A DNA stretch of 16,914 nt from Oehlia diaphana (Eukaryota > Glomeromycota > Glomeromycetes > Glomerales > Glomeraceae): the NCBI GenBank assembly GCA_003833135.1, contig QZLH01000046.1, positions 1 through 16,914 on the forward strand, written 5' to 3'. Each line of letters opens with the position of its first letter. The first letter of the stretch is position 1. The position numbers were made by a program, and so were the translations under genes. Below, piece by piece: positions 1 to 8,781 of this stretch. The notes beneath the pieces are model-generated. The model was not told the origin of the DNA and searched no databases. It saw only the letters and a program-made list of their open reading frames with translations.

Positions 1-332
1 CAGTGATGGACAATGACCAGGTCATATTGAATTTTTTAAATGACCGTGATCATATGTACTTATGACCGGTGGTCATATGCCTATTGGTCATAATTATATA
101 ATCATAATGTCATTGGTTAATGATCACATGATCTATATAACTATCTTATAATTATAAGTTTATGGATAAATTTCTGGCAGATTTAACCAATTTTATTATA
201 TAAAATATCATGATTTGATTGGTTAATAATTTATGACCATAGTCATATGATCTCACAAATTCAAAATGACCAAATGACCTATGACTAGTCATATAGGTCA
301 TAGTGGTCATTCTAGGTCATATTCCAACACTG
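1..332. mobile_element. hAT-like non-autonomous MITE with ATGACC/GGTCAT subterminal repeats
   Basis: The first 18 bases (CAGTGATGGACAATGACC) and the reverse complement of 315-332 (CAGTGTTGGAATATGACC) agree at 15 of 18 positions, giving terminal inverted repeats. The terminal CAGTG fits the YARNG pattern of hAT-superfamily ends. The interior is packed with ATGACC and its complement GGTCAT in both orientations, as in the palindromic patch at 61-79; clustered subterminal hexamers are common transposase-binding sites in hAT elements. There is no reading frame, so it would depend on a transposase elsewhere. The left target duplication lies outside the window; the right one would be the 8 bases at 333-340 (gaataact). 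Confidence 0.72.
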
Positions 333-1065
333 GAATAACTAGATAAGAATACATATACAAAAACTTTCACCATTTGAGATTAATTTACGGTTACTTCTCA
401 TGAAAATAGAAAAAGACCATAGTAACATGTGGACTAAAAGCAAGAGAAAATATTAAAACAAGTAGTTTTAAACGTATAAAATACATGAAAACATAATTTT
501 AAGTGTTCATATTTATTAAAATAACGTAGTTATAACTTGAAATTCTCGCATACATATATATACGTACCTGTCAAATCTGACGCTGCCTCAAAGTAAAGTT
601 TTGACAAATAAATAAATTTCTAAATTTTTTTTTATTTTTTAAGGATTTATCATGTGAATTTTGGTGCCACAGCATGATGATCTGCGGTTTTTATAGCTCA
701 TGAAATTTAGCCAATTTTGGCATTTTTATAATAACTTCGCCCTGAATTTATATAGTAATTTTCTGTCGTTCGTAGGCAGATCGGCTCTTAAGATTATTTT
801 ATTATTTAAAAAATATTGTATAAATATTTGGCCATTTGGTTAGTATCTTTAAATTAAATGCATGTTCAATTTTAATTTTATTTATTTATCAAGCCTTTAA
901 AAATAGAAAAAACATGTCTATTTTTACATTTTTCTAATTTCGAAAATCTAATGGCTTGAATGTTGTTATGACAAAAATTATATATTGTTCAGGTCAAACT
1001 AAATTAACAAAATATTTAAAAATATTAGTTCAGTATTAACCTATAATAAGTAAAGAATTATAAAC
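333..1065. other. Gene-free AT-rich stretch downstream of the Sel1-kinase gene
   Basis: I see no gene, RNA gene or convincing repeat here. It would contain the 3' untranslated region of the minus-strand kinase gene next to 1066. An AG acceptor at 1000-999 could serve an extra terminal intron of that gene (see the gene entry). Confidence 0.5.
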
Positions 1066-4000
1066 TTACTCTAAATTTAAAGAGATTTGAGTAGACTCAA
1101 TTTGAATAGACTCAGCACTAGCTTGCAATTCTGAAGTTAAATTGTCACTACCTTTAATAAACAGTTTTATTTATTTCATCAATATATTAGTAATAAAAAT
1201 AAATATATGGATGTGAATAATAAATAAATACCTTTGACAAATAACTTGTTAGTAACAATATTTACAAAACCCATTCTTTCAAATTCATCCAATATTTTAT
1301 TAATAGTTGGTCTTTGTTCAGGTTCTTGGTGCCAACAATTTTTATAGAGTTTTTCATATTCTTTAGGGGTACCTAGAATTGTAACCTCACGAGCACCATT
1401 ACTAATAGAAACAGCAAGTGCAACTTTATTATCATTATCTTTAAATGGAGGATATCCACTAGAAATTTCCCACATTAATACACCAAAGCTATAGATATCT
1501 GAAGATTTAGTATATGGAAAATTTGGATCTACAAAACGTTTTGGTTCCATATAAGCAACAACACCAAAATTACCAACGTAGGCTGTTGAAGTTTGATTAT
1601 TTTGATTTTTTGAAATGCCAAAGTCCATAATTTTAGCATTATTTTCATGAATAACTATATTCTTAGAATGCTAAAATAAAGATTATATATATCATTTATT
1701 TAGTACTATAATGATATTAGATAAAAATACTAATACTTACAAGATCTCTATGTAAAATATTTTCATTATGCAAATAATTTAATCCATCTGCAATTTGAAA
1801 TGCTAATTTTTTCTTATCATTCCATGTCAAATCCTTAAAATTATTTTTGAGATAATTTTGAAGATCTCCGTCATTAGCATACTGCATAATAAGAAGATAT
1901 TCATTTGTTTTTGGATCTAAAGAAAAAATTTTTATTATAAGAAATTTTCAAAGAATTAAAAAATAAAAATGCAATGTAGATAATATTCAAATTACCTGAA
2001 CTAATACCAAAACAACGTATAATTCTGTCACTATAATTAAGGTGCAGATGCATTTTTAGTTCATGAATAAATGCATCTAATAGATCATTCTTAATATAAG
2101 TTGTATTAGTTAATTTTTTACAAATAACATAATTATTAGTTTTAGTCCAAATTGCCTTTGATATTGTTCCAAATCCTCCCGCATAAAGTCTTTCTGTATT
2201 TTTTAGCTCTTTATAAGATATAAATTTAACTCTTTGATATTTTAGAGCATTTTCAATCCATTTATTTGCACTTAAACTTTCTTCTTCTGCATTTTTAGAC
2301 CAATGAACGTGCTTTTCTAATACTTTTTTCACTTTACCAATTCTATAAAGAAATCTAGGTCTATACTGAACATTATTAATTTCTTGCTGAGCTGCTTTTT
2401 GATACCAATAAGAAGCTTTTTCAAAATTCTTTTCTGTTCCATTTCCATTTTCATAACATAAAGCTAAATTATTCATTGCAACTTTATTGCCATTTTCTGC
2501 TGCTTTTTGATACCAATAAAAGGCCTTTTCAAAATTCTTTTCTGTTCCTTCTCCATTTTCATAGCACATTGCTAAACTATTCATTGCAACTTCAATGCCA
2601 TTTTCCGCTGCTTTTTGATACCAATAATAGGCTTTTTCTAAATTCTTTTTTGTTCCTTTTCCATTTTCATAACATATGGCTAAACTATTCATTGCAACTT
2701 TATTATCATTTTCTGCCGCTTTTTGATACCAATAAAAGGCTTTTTCTAAATTTTTTTTTGTTCCTTCTCCATTTTTATAGCATATGGCTAAACTATCCAT
2801 TGCAACTTCATTACCATTTTCTGCTGCTTTTTGATACCAATGAAAGGATTTTCCTAAACTCTTTTTTGTTCCTTCTCCTTTTTTATAACATAAGGCTAAA
2901 TTATTCATTGCAACTTTATTACCATTTTCTGCTGCTTTTTGATACCAATAGAAGGCCTTAGCTTCATTATTTTTAGTACCAATTCCTTCCTCATAACATA
3001 AGGCTAAATTAAACATAGCAGCTTTATTACCATTTTCAGCTGCTTTTAGATACCAATAAAAGGCTTTAACTTCATCCCTTTCAATACCAATTCCTTCCTT
3101 ATAATATAAGGCTAAATTAAACATTGCAACTTTATTACCATTTTCTGCTGCTTTTAGATACAAATAAAAGGCTTTGACTTCATCCTTTTCAATACCAATT
3201 CCTTCTCCATAACATAAGGCTAAATTAGTCATTGCATCTTTATTACCTTTTTCTGCTGCTTTTTGATACCAATAAAAGGCTTTTTCAAGATTTTTTTCTG
3301 TTCCTTCTCCATTTTTGTAACATACGGCTAAACTGTTCATTGCTTTAGTATTATTTTTTTCTGCTGCTTTTTGAAACCAATAAAAGGCTTTTTCTAAATT
3401 CTTTGCTGTTCCTTCTCCATCTATATAACATATGGCTAAATTATTCATTGCTTTAACATATTTTTTTTTTGCTGCTTTTTGATACCAATAAAAGGCTTTT
3501 TCTAAATCCTTTTCTGTTCCTTTCCCATTTTCAAAACATAAGGCTAAATTATTCATTGCAACTTTATTACCATTTTCAGCTGATTTTTGATACCAATAAA
3601 AGGCCTTAGCTTCATTATTTTCAATACCAATTCCTTCCTCATAACATATGGCTAAATTAAGCATTGCATCTTCATTACCATTTTCTGCTGCTTCTTGATA
3701 CCAATAAAAGGCTTTAAATTCATCCCTTTCAGTACTAATTCCAAATTGAAAACAATAACCTAATTTAAATTGTGCGTTTTTATCCTTATTTTCTGCTGCC
3801 TTTTGATACCAAATAAAAGCTCTTTCTAAATTCTTTTCTGTTCCAATTCCTTCCTCATAACATATGGCTAAATTAAGCATTGCAACTTCATTGCCATTTT
3901 CAACTGCTTTTTGATACCAATAAAAGGCTTTAAATTCATCCCTTTGAGTATTAATTCCAAATTGAAAGCAATAACCTAATTTAAATTGTGCATTTTTATC

Positions 4001-4606
4001 CTTATTTTCCGCTGCCTTTTGATACCAAAGAAAAGCTCTTTCTAAATTCTTTTCTGTTCCAATTCCATTTTCATAACATAAGGCTAAATTATTCATTGCA
4101 ACTTCATTGCCATTTTCTGCTGCTTTTTGATACCAATAATAAGCTTTTCCTAAATTCTTTTCTGCTCCTTTTCCATTTTCATAACATAAAGCTAAACTAT
4201 TCATTGCAACTTCATTGCCATTTTCCGCTACTTTCTTATACCAATAAAAGGCTTCTTTAAAATTCTTTTCTGTTCCTTTTCCATTTTTATAGCATATGGC
4301 CAAATTGTTCATTGCAACTTCATTACTATTTTCTGCCGCTTTTTTATACCAATAAAAGGCTTTTTCTAAATTCTTTTCTGTTCCTTCTCCATTTTCATAA
4401 CATATGGCTAAATTATTCATTGCATATTCATTACCATTCTCTGCTGCTTTTTGATACCAATAAAAGGCTTCTTCTAGGTTCTTTTCTGTTCCTTCACCAT
4501 TTACATAACATATTGCTAAATTAAACATTGCAACTTTATCACCAATTTCTGCTTCTATTTGATACCGATAAAATAATTTATTTTTATTGTTTTCAAAATC
4601 AGCCAT
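1066..4606 (-). CDS. Sel1-repeat / TKL-type protein kinase fusion, four exons, about 1103 aa
   Basis: Exons on the minus strand are 4606-1996, 1916-1741, 1670-1232 and 1151-1066; the exon lengths sum to 1104 codons in one frame. Residues 20-745 are 20 Sel1 (TPR-like) repeats of exactly 36 residues with an 'AMNNLAICYENGEGTEKN' style core. A degenerate 21st unit and linker follow. Residues about 800-1055 are a full kinase domain: glycine loop GGFG (810-813), ATP lysine K830, helix-C E849, HRDLHSKN (926-933), DFG (945-947), a MEP version of the APE motif (970-972) and 'SDIYSFGVLMWEI'. All catalytic residues are present, so it is probably active; HRDLHSKN is typical of fungal TKL kinases. The serine/acid-rich tail (about 1065-1103) has no recognised domain. 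Sel1 arrays scaffold protein complexes, so the array probably recruits partners or substrates; those are not predictable. No signal peptide or membrane segment is evident. The start ATG opens the array directly. The last exon is the least certain part: a GTAAGT donor overlaps the stop codon. Confidence 0.9.
1152..1231 (-). other. Intron 3 of the Sel1-kinase gene (80 nt, probable)
   Basis: Donor GTATTT at 1231, branch-like TTACTAAT, acceptor AAAG ending at 1152. Splicing yields the tail SDNLTSELQASAESIQIEST and a stop at 1066. Without splicing the protein gains a short hydrophobic end and stops at 1179. The spliced, polar Ser/Glu-rich tail resembles the ends of related kinases in these fungi as I recall them. 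Confidence 0.72.
1671..1740 (-). other. Intron 2 of the Sel1-kinase gene (70 nt)
   Basis: Donor GTAAGTATT at 1740, a TACTAAA branch-like motif, and acceptor TTTTAG ending at 1671. It falls between codons inside the catalytic loop, joining HRDL to HSKN; no kinase can be read without removing it. Confidence 0.94.
1917..1995 (-). other. Intron 1 of the Sel1-kinase gene (79 nt)
   Basis: Donor GTAATT at 1995 and acceptor TTTAG ending at 1917. Removing it joins '...CFGISS' to 'DPKTNEYLLIMQY', giving the normal kinase hinge; reading through gives a hydrophobic non-kinase tail and a stop. The split codon is G|AT (Asp871). Confidence 0.92.
2387..4549 (-). repeat. Coding tandem array: 20 x 108-bp Sel1 units
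   Basis: Each unit encodes 36 residues and the spacing never slips: the 'AM/AQ' of unit k falls at residue 26+36(k-1), from residue 26 to 710. Units 6 and 8 are a distinct subtype (AQFKLGYCFQFGI, then RDEFKAFYWYQ) embedded in near-identical surroundings, showing a duplicated two-unit block of 216 bp at about 3602-4060. Such arrays expand and contract by unequal crossing-over, so copy number may vary between strains or nuclei. Confidence 0.93.
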
Positions 4607-5281
4607 TTTTTAATAAAGAAATTTAAAACAACTATTTTTAACTTGTAACAATCAACAGTTGGTTTATTGGTGTAATGGAAGTGGTTTTCCGAAAATTAAT
4701 GTCGCACAGGAACACAAAGAATCTGCGGTCACATGATATTCACTAATATCACAGGCCACCGGTCACGAATCACGTAATGATCGGCACTGGTCATCCGCAG
4801 CAAGCTACCATAGGAACTGATTGGCGTACCAATCAGGAATGGACAAACCATATTATGTATATATAGTTTTCGCCATTGGATCCGATGTGAAATTAGCTCG
4901 GATACTATGTAATGATTACAGAAGATATGGGTCCGGATGATTACAAATGATTACAAATCAAAATTGATCAATCGGCCCGGTTCACCAACCAGAATCAATG
5001 AAATTAGGAGCGAAAATCAGTAGTATATAAGATGAATAATTAATTCATAGTACTCAATATGTTGTTTTAAATAATATTTGTTCATTAAATAACGTTCAAG
5101 ATCGAAAATGTGTAAATTAATTGAATAAATCTCATTAAAACTACCACGTAACTAACAAATAGAATAATTTATAGCAACCTATTAAAGCATTTTCCCTTTT
5201 ACTTATTTAATTTATTAGTATTCTATACTGTATGTGATAGCGAAAAATCAATAAAATTAAATATTTCCTTTATATACGTAA
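4607..5281. other. Intergenic region with a GC-richer island, upstream of the Sel1-kinase gene
   Basis: Positions 4607-4660 would include the 5' leader and promoter of the minus-strand gene; I see no definite core promoter element. From about 4680 to 5000 base composition is clearly less AT-rich than its surroundings. That stretch has a perfect 8-bp hairpin at 4817-4836 and repeated 'tgattaca' words at 4913-4958. It looks like an old repeat, but I could not find convincing terminal inverted repeats. Positions 5000-5281 hold nothing recognisable. Confidence 0.4.
4817..4836. repeat. Perfect hairpin, 8-bp arms
   Basis: CTGATTGG and CCAATCAG flank a CGTA loop. It sits within the GC-richer island; function unknown. 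The arms contain CCAAT in both orientations, which could be a CCAAT-box pair, but it lies about 210 bp upstream of the ATG. Confidence 0.5.
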
Positions 5282-6278
5282 TAGAGTGGCTTGAAATACC
5301 ATTTTATTGCTTTAAATAGGTTTGAGAACACTTTATTTAGTGTGGTTTTAGTGATTCTAGTGTAATGGCTTTGATTCATATTGATTTCAGTGTTAAAATA
5401 CCAGTTTATTTTTTAAGCTCTCAGTATCTTGGTACAAAGTGTATTATCGACTCACAACCGACAAATCATTTTTGACACTCATCATCCCGAGTCCCGACAC
5501 TATTATCTTTTTTTTAGACGCAATAACCGAAACTATTTACCCAAAAAATATCCAAATAGCAAATTTCTTTTGTATTTTCTGAGTCTATATTGATACAACA
5601 AACAATTATTATTTTTAAATTGATATACGGCATAGTTATATAAGCCTTATAAAAATTCTATCTATCACATGCGGTCAGCAATTTTTACGTTACAATTGTT
5701 ACTATTAATTTTCATGAATTATCCGACTATTATCGGGAAAATATAAATAGGTAACAAGAGATTAGCACATATTATCTCTTCAAGGGACAGAATTACGCAA
5801 TGCACTGGAATTATCCAAAAAAAGAAGGATCTACATTATTTTCATTCTATAGTACCTTTTTATGTATTTGCTGTTCTAAAAATTATTGCGATTTTCAAAA
5901 TGGTTGAAATCGATGTCGATCATGTAACACAAAAAAAAATTTTATATGCGAAAAAAAATTTTTGTTCTTTATAATTAAAGTCTAAATTTTTTATAGTTCT
6001 ACTATATATTTTTTTTAATATTTCAATAAATACGTGTGTATACTATGAGTTTGTAAGGTTTAGTCAAAAATAGACTGGTATTTTTACTCTTTAACTCCAA
6101 GATTCACACTTGAATCACACTAGAATCACACTTAGATCACAGTGAATAAAAAAGACTCTACACTAGAATCACACTACAACTAAACTAATCAAAGTATTCA
6201 ACGGATAAAAAATGTACAATGTTTGGATGATCAAGTCAGACCTCTTGGGAAGCAGTAAAATGGTATTTTATGGCACTA
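5282..6278. mobile_element. ~1-kb element with long imperfect inverted repeats, hAT-like ends
   Basis: Three blocks recur in the same order on the opposite strand at the far end. The outer block (5294-5312 against 6250-6268) matches 18 of 19. The middle block 'gtgattctagtgta' (5351-5364) is matched around 6159-6172. The inner block 'aaataccagt' (about 5396-5405) is matched at about 6074-6083. The left arm is therefore about 130 bp and the right about 215 bp, a foldback-like design. The ends read TAGAG and TAGTG, fitting YARNG, but I could not find an 8-bp target duplication. There is no reading frame inside. Confidence 0.6.
6101..6141. repeat. Short tandem repeat of GAATCACACTT-like units
   Basis: About 3.5 units of 11-12 bp (GATTCACACTT, GAATCACACTA, GAATCACACTTA, then a partial GATCACAGT). 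A further GAATCACACTA lies near 6166-6176. It lies in the right arm of the 5282-6278 element; the left arm carries only one or two units, so the array expanded on one side. Confidence 0.65.
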
Positions 6279-6832
6279 TTTTACATATTTATATGGAAAT
6301 ACTCTATCTATATAATTTTTTATTTAAAAGCTTATTAACTAATTAATATTATATTTATAGCTTTGAAATAGAAAGAAAAGGGAGAAATATTTTTAATAAG
6401 TTGCTACAAAGTTTGTTTATTTATTGTTATATCATATTATGGGATTTTATTTTAATAAAACTTATTTAATTGATTAATCTTTTTTATCTTGAACGCTATT
6501 TAAGTGAAATTTAGTGTAATAAACTATAGTTGGTGTGGGTAATATAATTAAAATTTAACCTAAACAACATATTCGAATTCTTTATTAACTTGGATTATTC
6601 ATTTTGTGCATAGCCTTTAAATTTTATTTAAAAATAAATAAAAAACGAACATCAATTAGACATTGTCTTGGTCACGTGATCGCAGATCATTTGTGGCTTG
6701 GTAACCTTCTAAAGGCCTTAGATTTTGTGATCTCGTATTACATGACACACATTACATGTGTTTTTTGAGTGTGTTTTTTGATATAATTTTTTGTGTTTTT
6801 TTTTTGTGTTTTTGTCATCACCTCATAAATTA
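6279..6832. other. AT-rich gene-free stretch
   Basis: No gene or convincing repeat seen beyond T-rich and TTTTGTGT-rich low-complexity sequence at about 6760-6812. It lies between the right end of the 5282-6278 element and the right terminal repeat at 6833-6863. Confidence 0.45.
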
Positions 6833-6963
6833 TCGAATTTCAACCATTTTGAAAACGGCAATAATTAAATTTATCCGGCGGCTGACACAATAGTTTTACA
6901 AATACTTTTTCTTTTACTTTTTACTCTCCACTATGTCTTGTTATAAAAATATTCTCGGGAGAA

Positions 6964-7233
6964 TTATAAAACATTTTGAGGAAACATATCAGCATTACAA
7001 TGAAGAAATTCAAGTTTTGAAAAGCAACGTTCAGCTCCTGTAATGAGATGTAATTGATAATAAATATATCGTGGAATATAAAGGATTGAACGTCGCATTA
7101 CTATTTCCAAAATAATTTTAATATCTCATTTCTTATAATAACTGTTGAGACTCTTCTATTTTAAACGAAGAAATTGTCTTGTTCAAGGAATATAAATCCA
7201 AATATTTTAAGAAATCATTCAAGTCAATATAGT
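6964..7233 (-). pseudogene. F-box pseudogene, middle portion (residues ~88-175 equivalent)
   Basis: The DNA closely matches 11313-11575 of the intact F-box gene, for example the stretch 'attacaatgaagaaattcaag' and the run around 'ctcctgtaatgagatgtaattg'. On the minus strand 7231-7133 still reads 'DFLKYLDLYSLNKTISSFKIEES' against 'DFLKYLDLYFLEKTISSFKIEES' in the intact protein. The frame then breaks through indels near 7075-7130; a 9-nt insertion lies near 6980 and an 8-nt insertion near 7216. Everything downstream of residue about 175 is missing. It ends exactly where the other fragment (9153-9685) begins on the paralogue. Confidence 0.9.
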
Positions 7234-7286
7234 GTTGTGCCGGAATATAATCACGTGATAAACTAGAACATGTGATCTTTCCAGCG

Positions 7287-7411
7287 TCGCCCAAGATTTT
7301 CACCCCACGTGACCTGCATAAAATGTCACCCGTGTCACACCCATCGTTTTTCACGTCCCCATTAAACATCACTGGTCACGTGGGTGGAATTTTACTTAAA
7401 TCTTGGGGCGA
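7287..7411. mobile_element. Small palindromic MITE (~125 bp)
   Basis: The left arm 7287-7314 (TCGCCCAAGATTTT, then CCCACGTGACC) matches the reverse complement of 7374-7411 (TCGCCCCAAGATTT, then CCCACGTGACC), with a gap of about ten bases in the left arm. The arms end in CACGTG, an E-box-like palindrome. A 9-bp direct repeat TAGAACATG lies outside (7264-7272 and 7416-7424) and could be a target duplication, though it does not abut the arms. No coding sequence. Confidence 0.65.
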
Positions 7412-7417
7412 TATTTA

Positions 7418-7512
7418 GAACATGCGTGACTTATCATGTATTTTCGTATGGTTACTCCTCTCTTTGAAATAAAATAAAATAAATAAAATAAATAAATAGG
7501 ACATACGTGACT
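7418..7512 (+). mobile_element. Very short LINE 3'-end insertion with imperfect 14-bp target duplication
   Basis: A piece of about 67 bp (7432-7498) ends in an AAATA-rich tail. It resembles the 3' end of the larger insertion next door: 'actcctctctttgaaataaaat' here, 'actcctcttctagaaataaaat' there. It is flanked by gaacatgcgtgact (7418-7431) and ggacatacgtgact (7499-7512), matching 12 of 14. That is what a severely 5'-truncated non-LTR retrotransposon insertion leaves. Confidence 0.65.
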
Positions 7513-7549
7513 GATATATCTATTATCTAATACAGTCAATATATTTTAC

Positions 7550-8781
7550 ATAGTTAATATATTTAAAGACGTGGACGTCTTACGTGAAACTGTTAAAAAT
7601 TATCCTTTCAAGGATCTAATATTTGCATTGCAAAACGATCATTAGCAAAGAAAATTTCTTATCGATCTTCTTCATCTGAAAACAAATATATATACCTCTA
7701 TAACGTTACCAAAACAATTTTCTCCTATTCTACCACTTAACACTCATTCGCATATTCACCAGAAAAAGATGATACACTTTCGATCGCTGATGATTCCTGA
7801 ACTTCTACCATTTGTATTGGACAATCCGATGATTACTTAGGTACGTCGCTTAAACACATGGAAAGACGCGAACTCAAAACAGCTTACCTTCACAATTTGA
7901 GCAACGATCACTACAAAAAAATGAAAACTTTTAACGCCGCTTTAACAACTTTAACGACAATACTAAAGTCTCCAAACGTATGTGTCTCGAGCTACAATTC
8001 AATGATTTCACGAACTACTTTAAAGAAATCTTTGACGAACATTATTATGACACGTCTTACGGTAAACAATCGAAGATATACCAACTTATGATACTCACGA
8101 GCTGGAAATTTGCCCACATAAATGACATCTTAATCAACTACATCATTCTAGCGACATCACCAATCCTCATATGGATAAAATATTACAAAAGTCTCCTGCC
8201 AATATGTTTTTGGAGGACGAACACATCCCTTTACAAATAGACTAGTTTCCTGATCTATCAGGTTCACTCCACTGCACAAACATTTATCACGATCCTATTA
8301 TTACAGACAATAATACATCACGTCTAACTTATGAAAATTCTACATCGGATTCATTATTTGCTGGACCTTCTAAATATTGAACATCTTTTTCGAGTCCACA
8401 CGGTACCCGATAGTTTAAGATTTATAAATAGTATAACCCTTTTTCTACTAACCAACTTAAAACAGTGTGAATCATTTCGTCTCATACAGTATTTACAGGT
8501 GACGCCTCCTGGGTGAAAGAAAAATACGGGTCTTGTGGTCTTCGTTCTCCTAGATTGCTTTTCTCATAGTGTTAGTTATAGCGTAGTTTTACTTCTAGTA
8601 TAGTTTAGTTCGAAGGATGGGATCCTAGTACATAACTGGTCTATCCTGTGGGATGAGATGCGTAGTTCCAATTACCTAAATAGCCTATGTAGTTACTCAT
8701 ATGCGCATGCTGTTAATGTAATAGATAACGTTCACTCCTCTTCTAGAAATAAAATAAAATAAAATAATAGTTAATATATTT
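7550..8781 (+). mobile_element. Truncated non-LTR (LINE-type) retrotransposon with perfect 15-bp target duplication
   Basis: The 15-bp word atagttaatatattt occurs at 7550-7564 and again at 8767-8781. It brackets about 1.2 kb that ends in an (AAAAT)n-type tail at 8747-8766, the footprint of target-primed reverse transcription. The internal sequence is less AT-rich than its surroundings. It contains a decayed reading frame in its 5' two-thirds (separate entry) and a non-coding 3' part (8520-8746). No reverse transcriptase is present. Either the element is internally deleted or it is a short non-autonomous family mobilised by a partner LINE. Confidence 0.75.
7758..8470 (+). pseudogene. Decayed reading frame inside the LINE-type insertion, function unknown
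   Basis: One frame reads from about 7758 (PEKDDTLSIADDS, stop, TSTICIGQSDDYLGTSLK) through 'MERRELKTAYLHNLSNDHYK'. Coding-like sequence then moves to another frame near 7980 (FNDFTNYFKEIFDEHYYDTS). It moves to a third frame near 8130-8390 (HMDKILQKSPANMFLEDEHI, then 'FPDLSGSLHCTNIYHDPIIT'). The polar, acidic composition continues across the breaks, which suggests one protein of at least about 210 residues broken by two frameshifts and several stops. I do not recognise the family. Its place in the insertion would fit an ORF1/gag-like protein, which is inference only. Confidence 0.5.

Larger units (their letters stand above)
5884..6863. mobile_element. Inverted-repeat pair of TA-flanked MITE family, interleaved with the previous element
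   Basis: The left end at 5884-5912 (TATTGCGATTTTCAAAATGG, then TTGAAAT) matches the reverse complement of about 6833-6863 (TATTGCCGTTTTCAAAATGG, then TTGAAAT). The similarity runs on into A-rich 'aacacaaaaaaaa' on both sides. The outer TA could be a Tc1/mariner-type target duplication. The same end sequence occurs on the MITE at 13670-13812. The interior is AT-rich without coding potential. Because the 5282-6278 pair overlaps it in an interleaved order, this may be two separate solo ends brought together by rearrangement. Confidence 0.5.

Noticed and set aside
2476..4524. Plus-strand reading frames across 2476-2961, 3988-4260 and 4312-4524
   Set aside because: They are antisense images of the Sel1 repeats; their own leucine/phenylalanine-rich periodicity simply mirrors the 108-bp units.
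2387..4549. Regularly spaced repeats that could suggest a CRISPR-like array
   Set aside because: The 108-bp units are contiguous, coding and have no unique spacers; the genome is eukaryotic.
4669..4680. tRNA A-box-like sequence (TGGTGTAATGG) suggesting a tRNA or SINE
   Set aside because: No B box at a workable distance and no cloverleaf could be drawn.
6933..7043. Plus-strand small frame MSCYKNILGRIIKHFEETYQ...
   Set aside because: Most of it is antisense to the F-box pseudogene fragment; the coiled-coil look is a by-product.
7133..7372. Minus-strand 79-residue frame as a gene
   Set aside because: Its N-terminal half is translated MITE sequence and its C-terminal half is the F-box pseudogene; a chance fusion.
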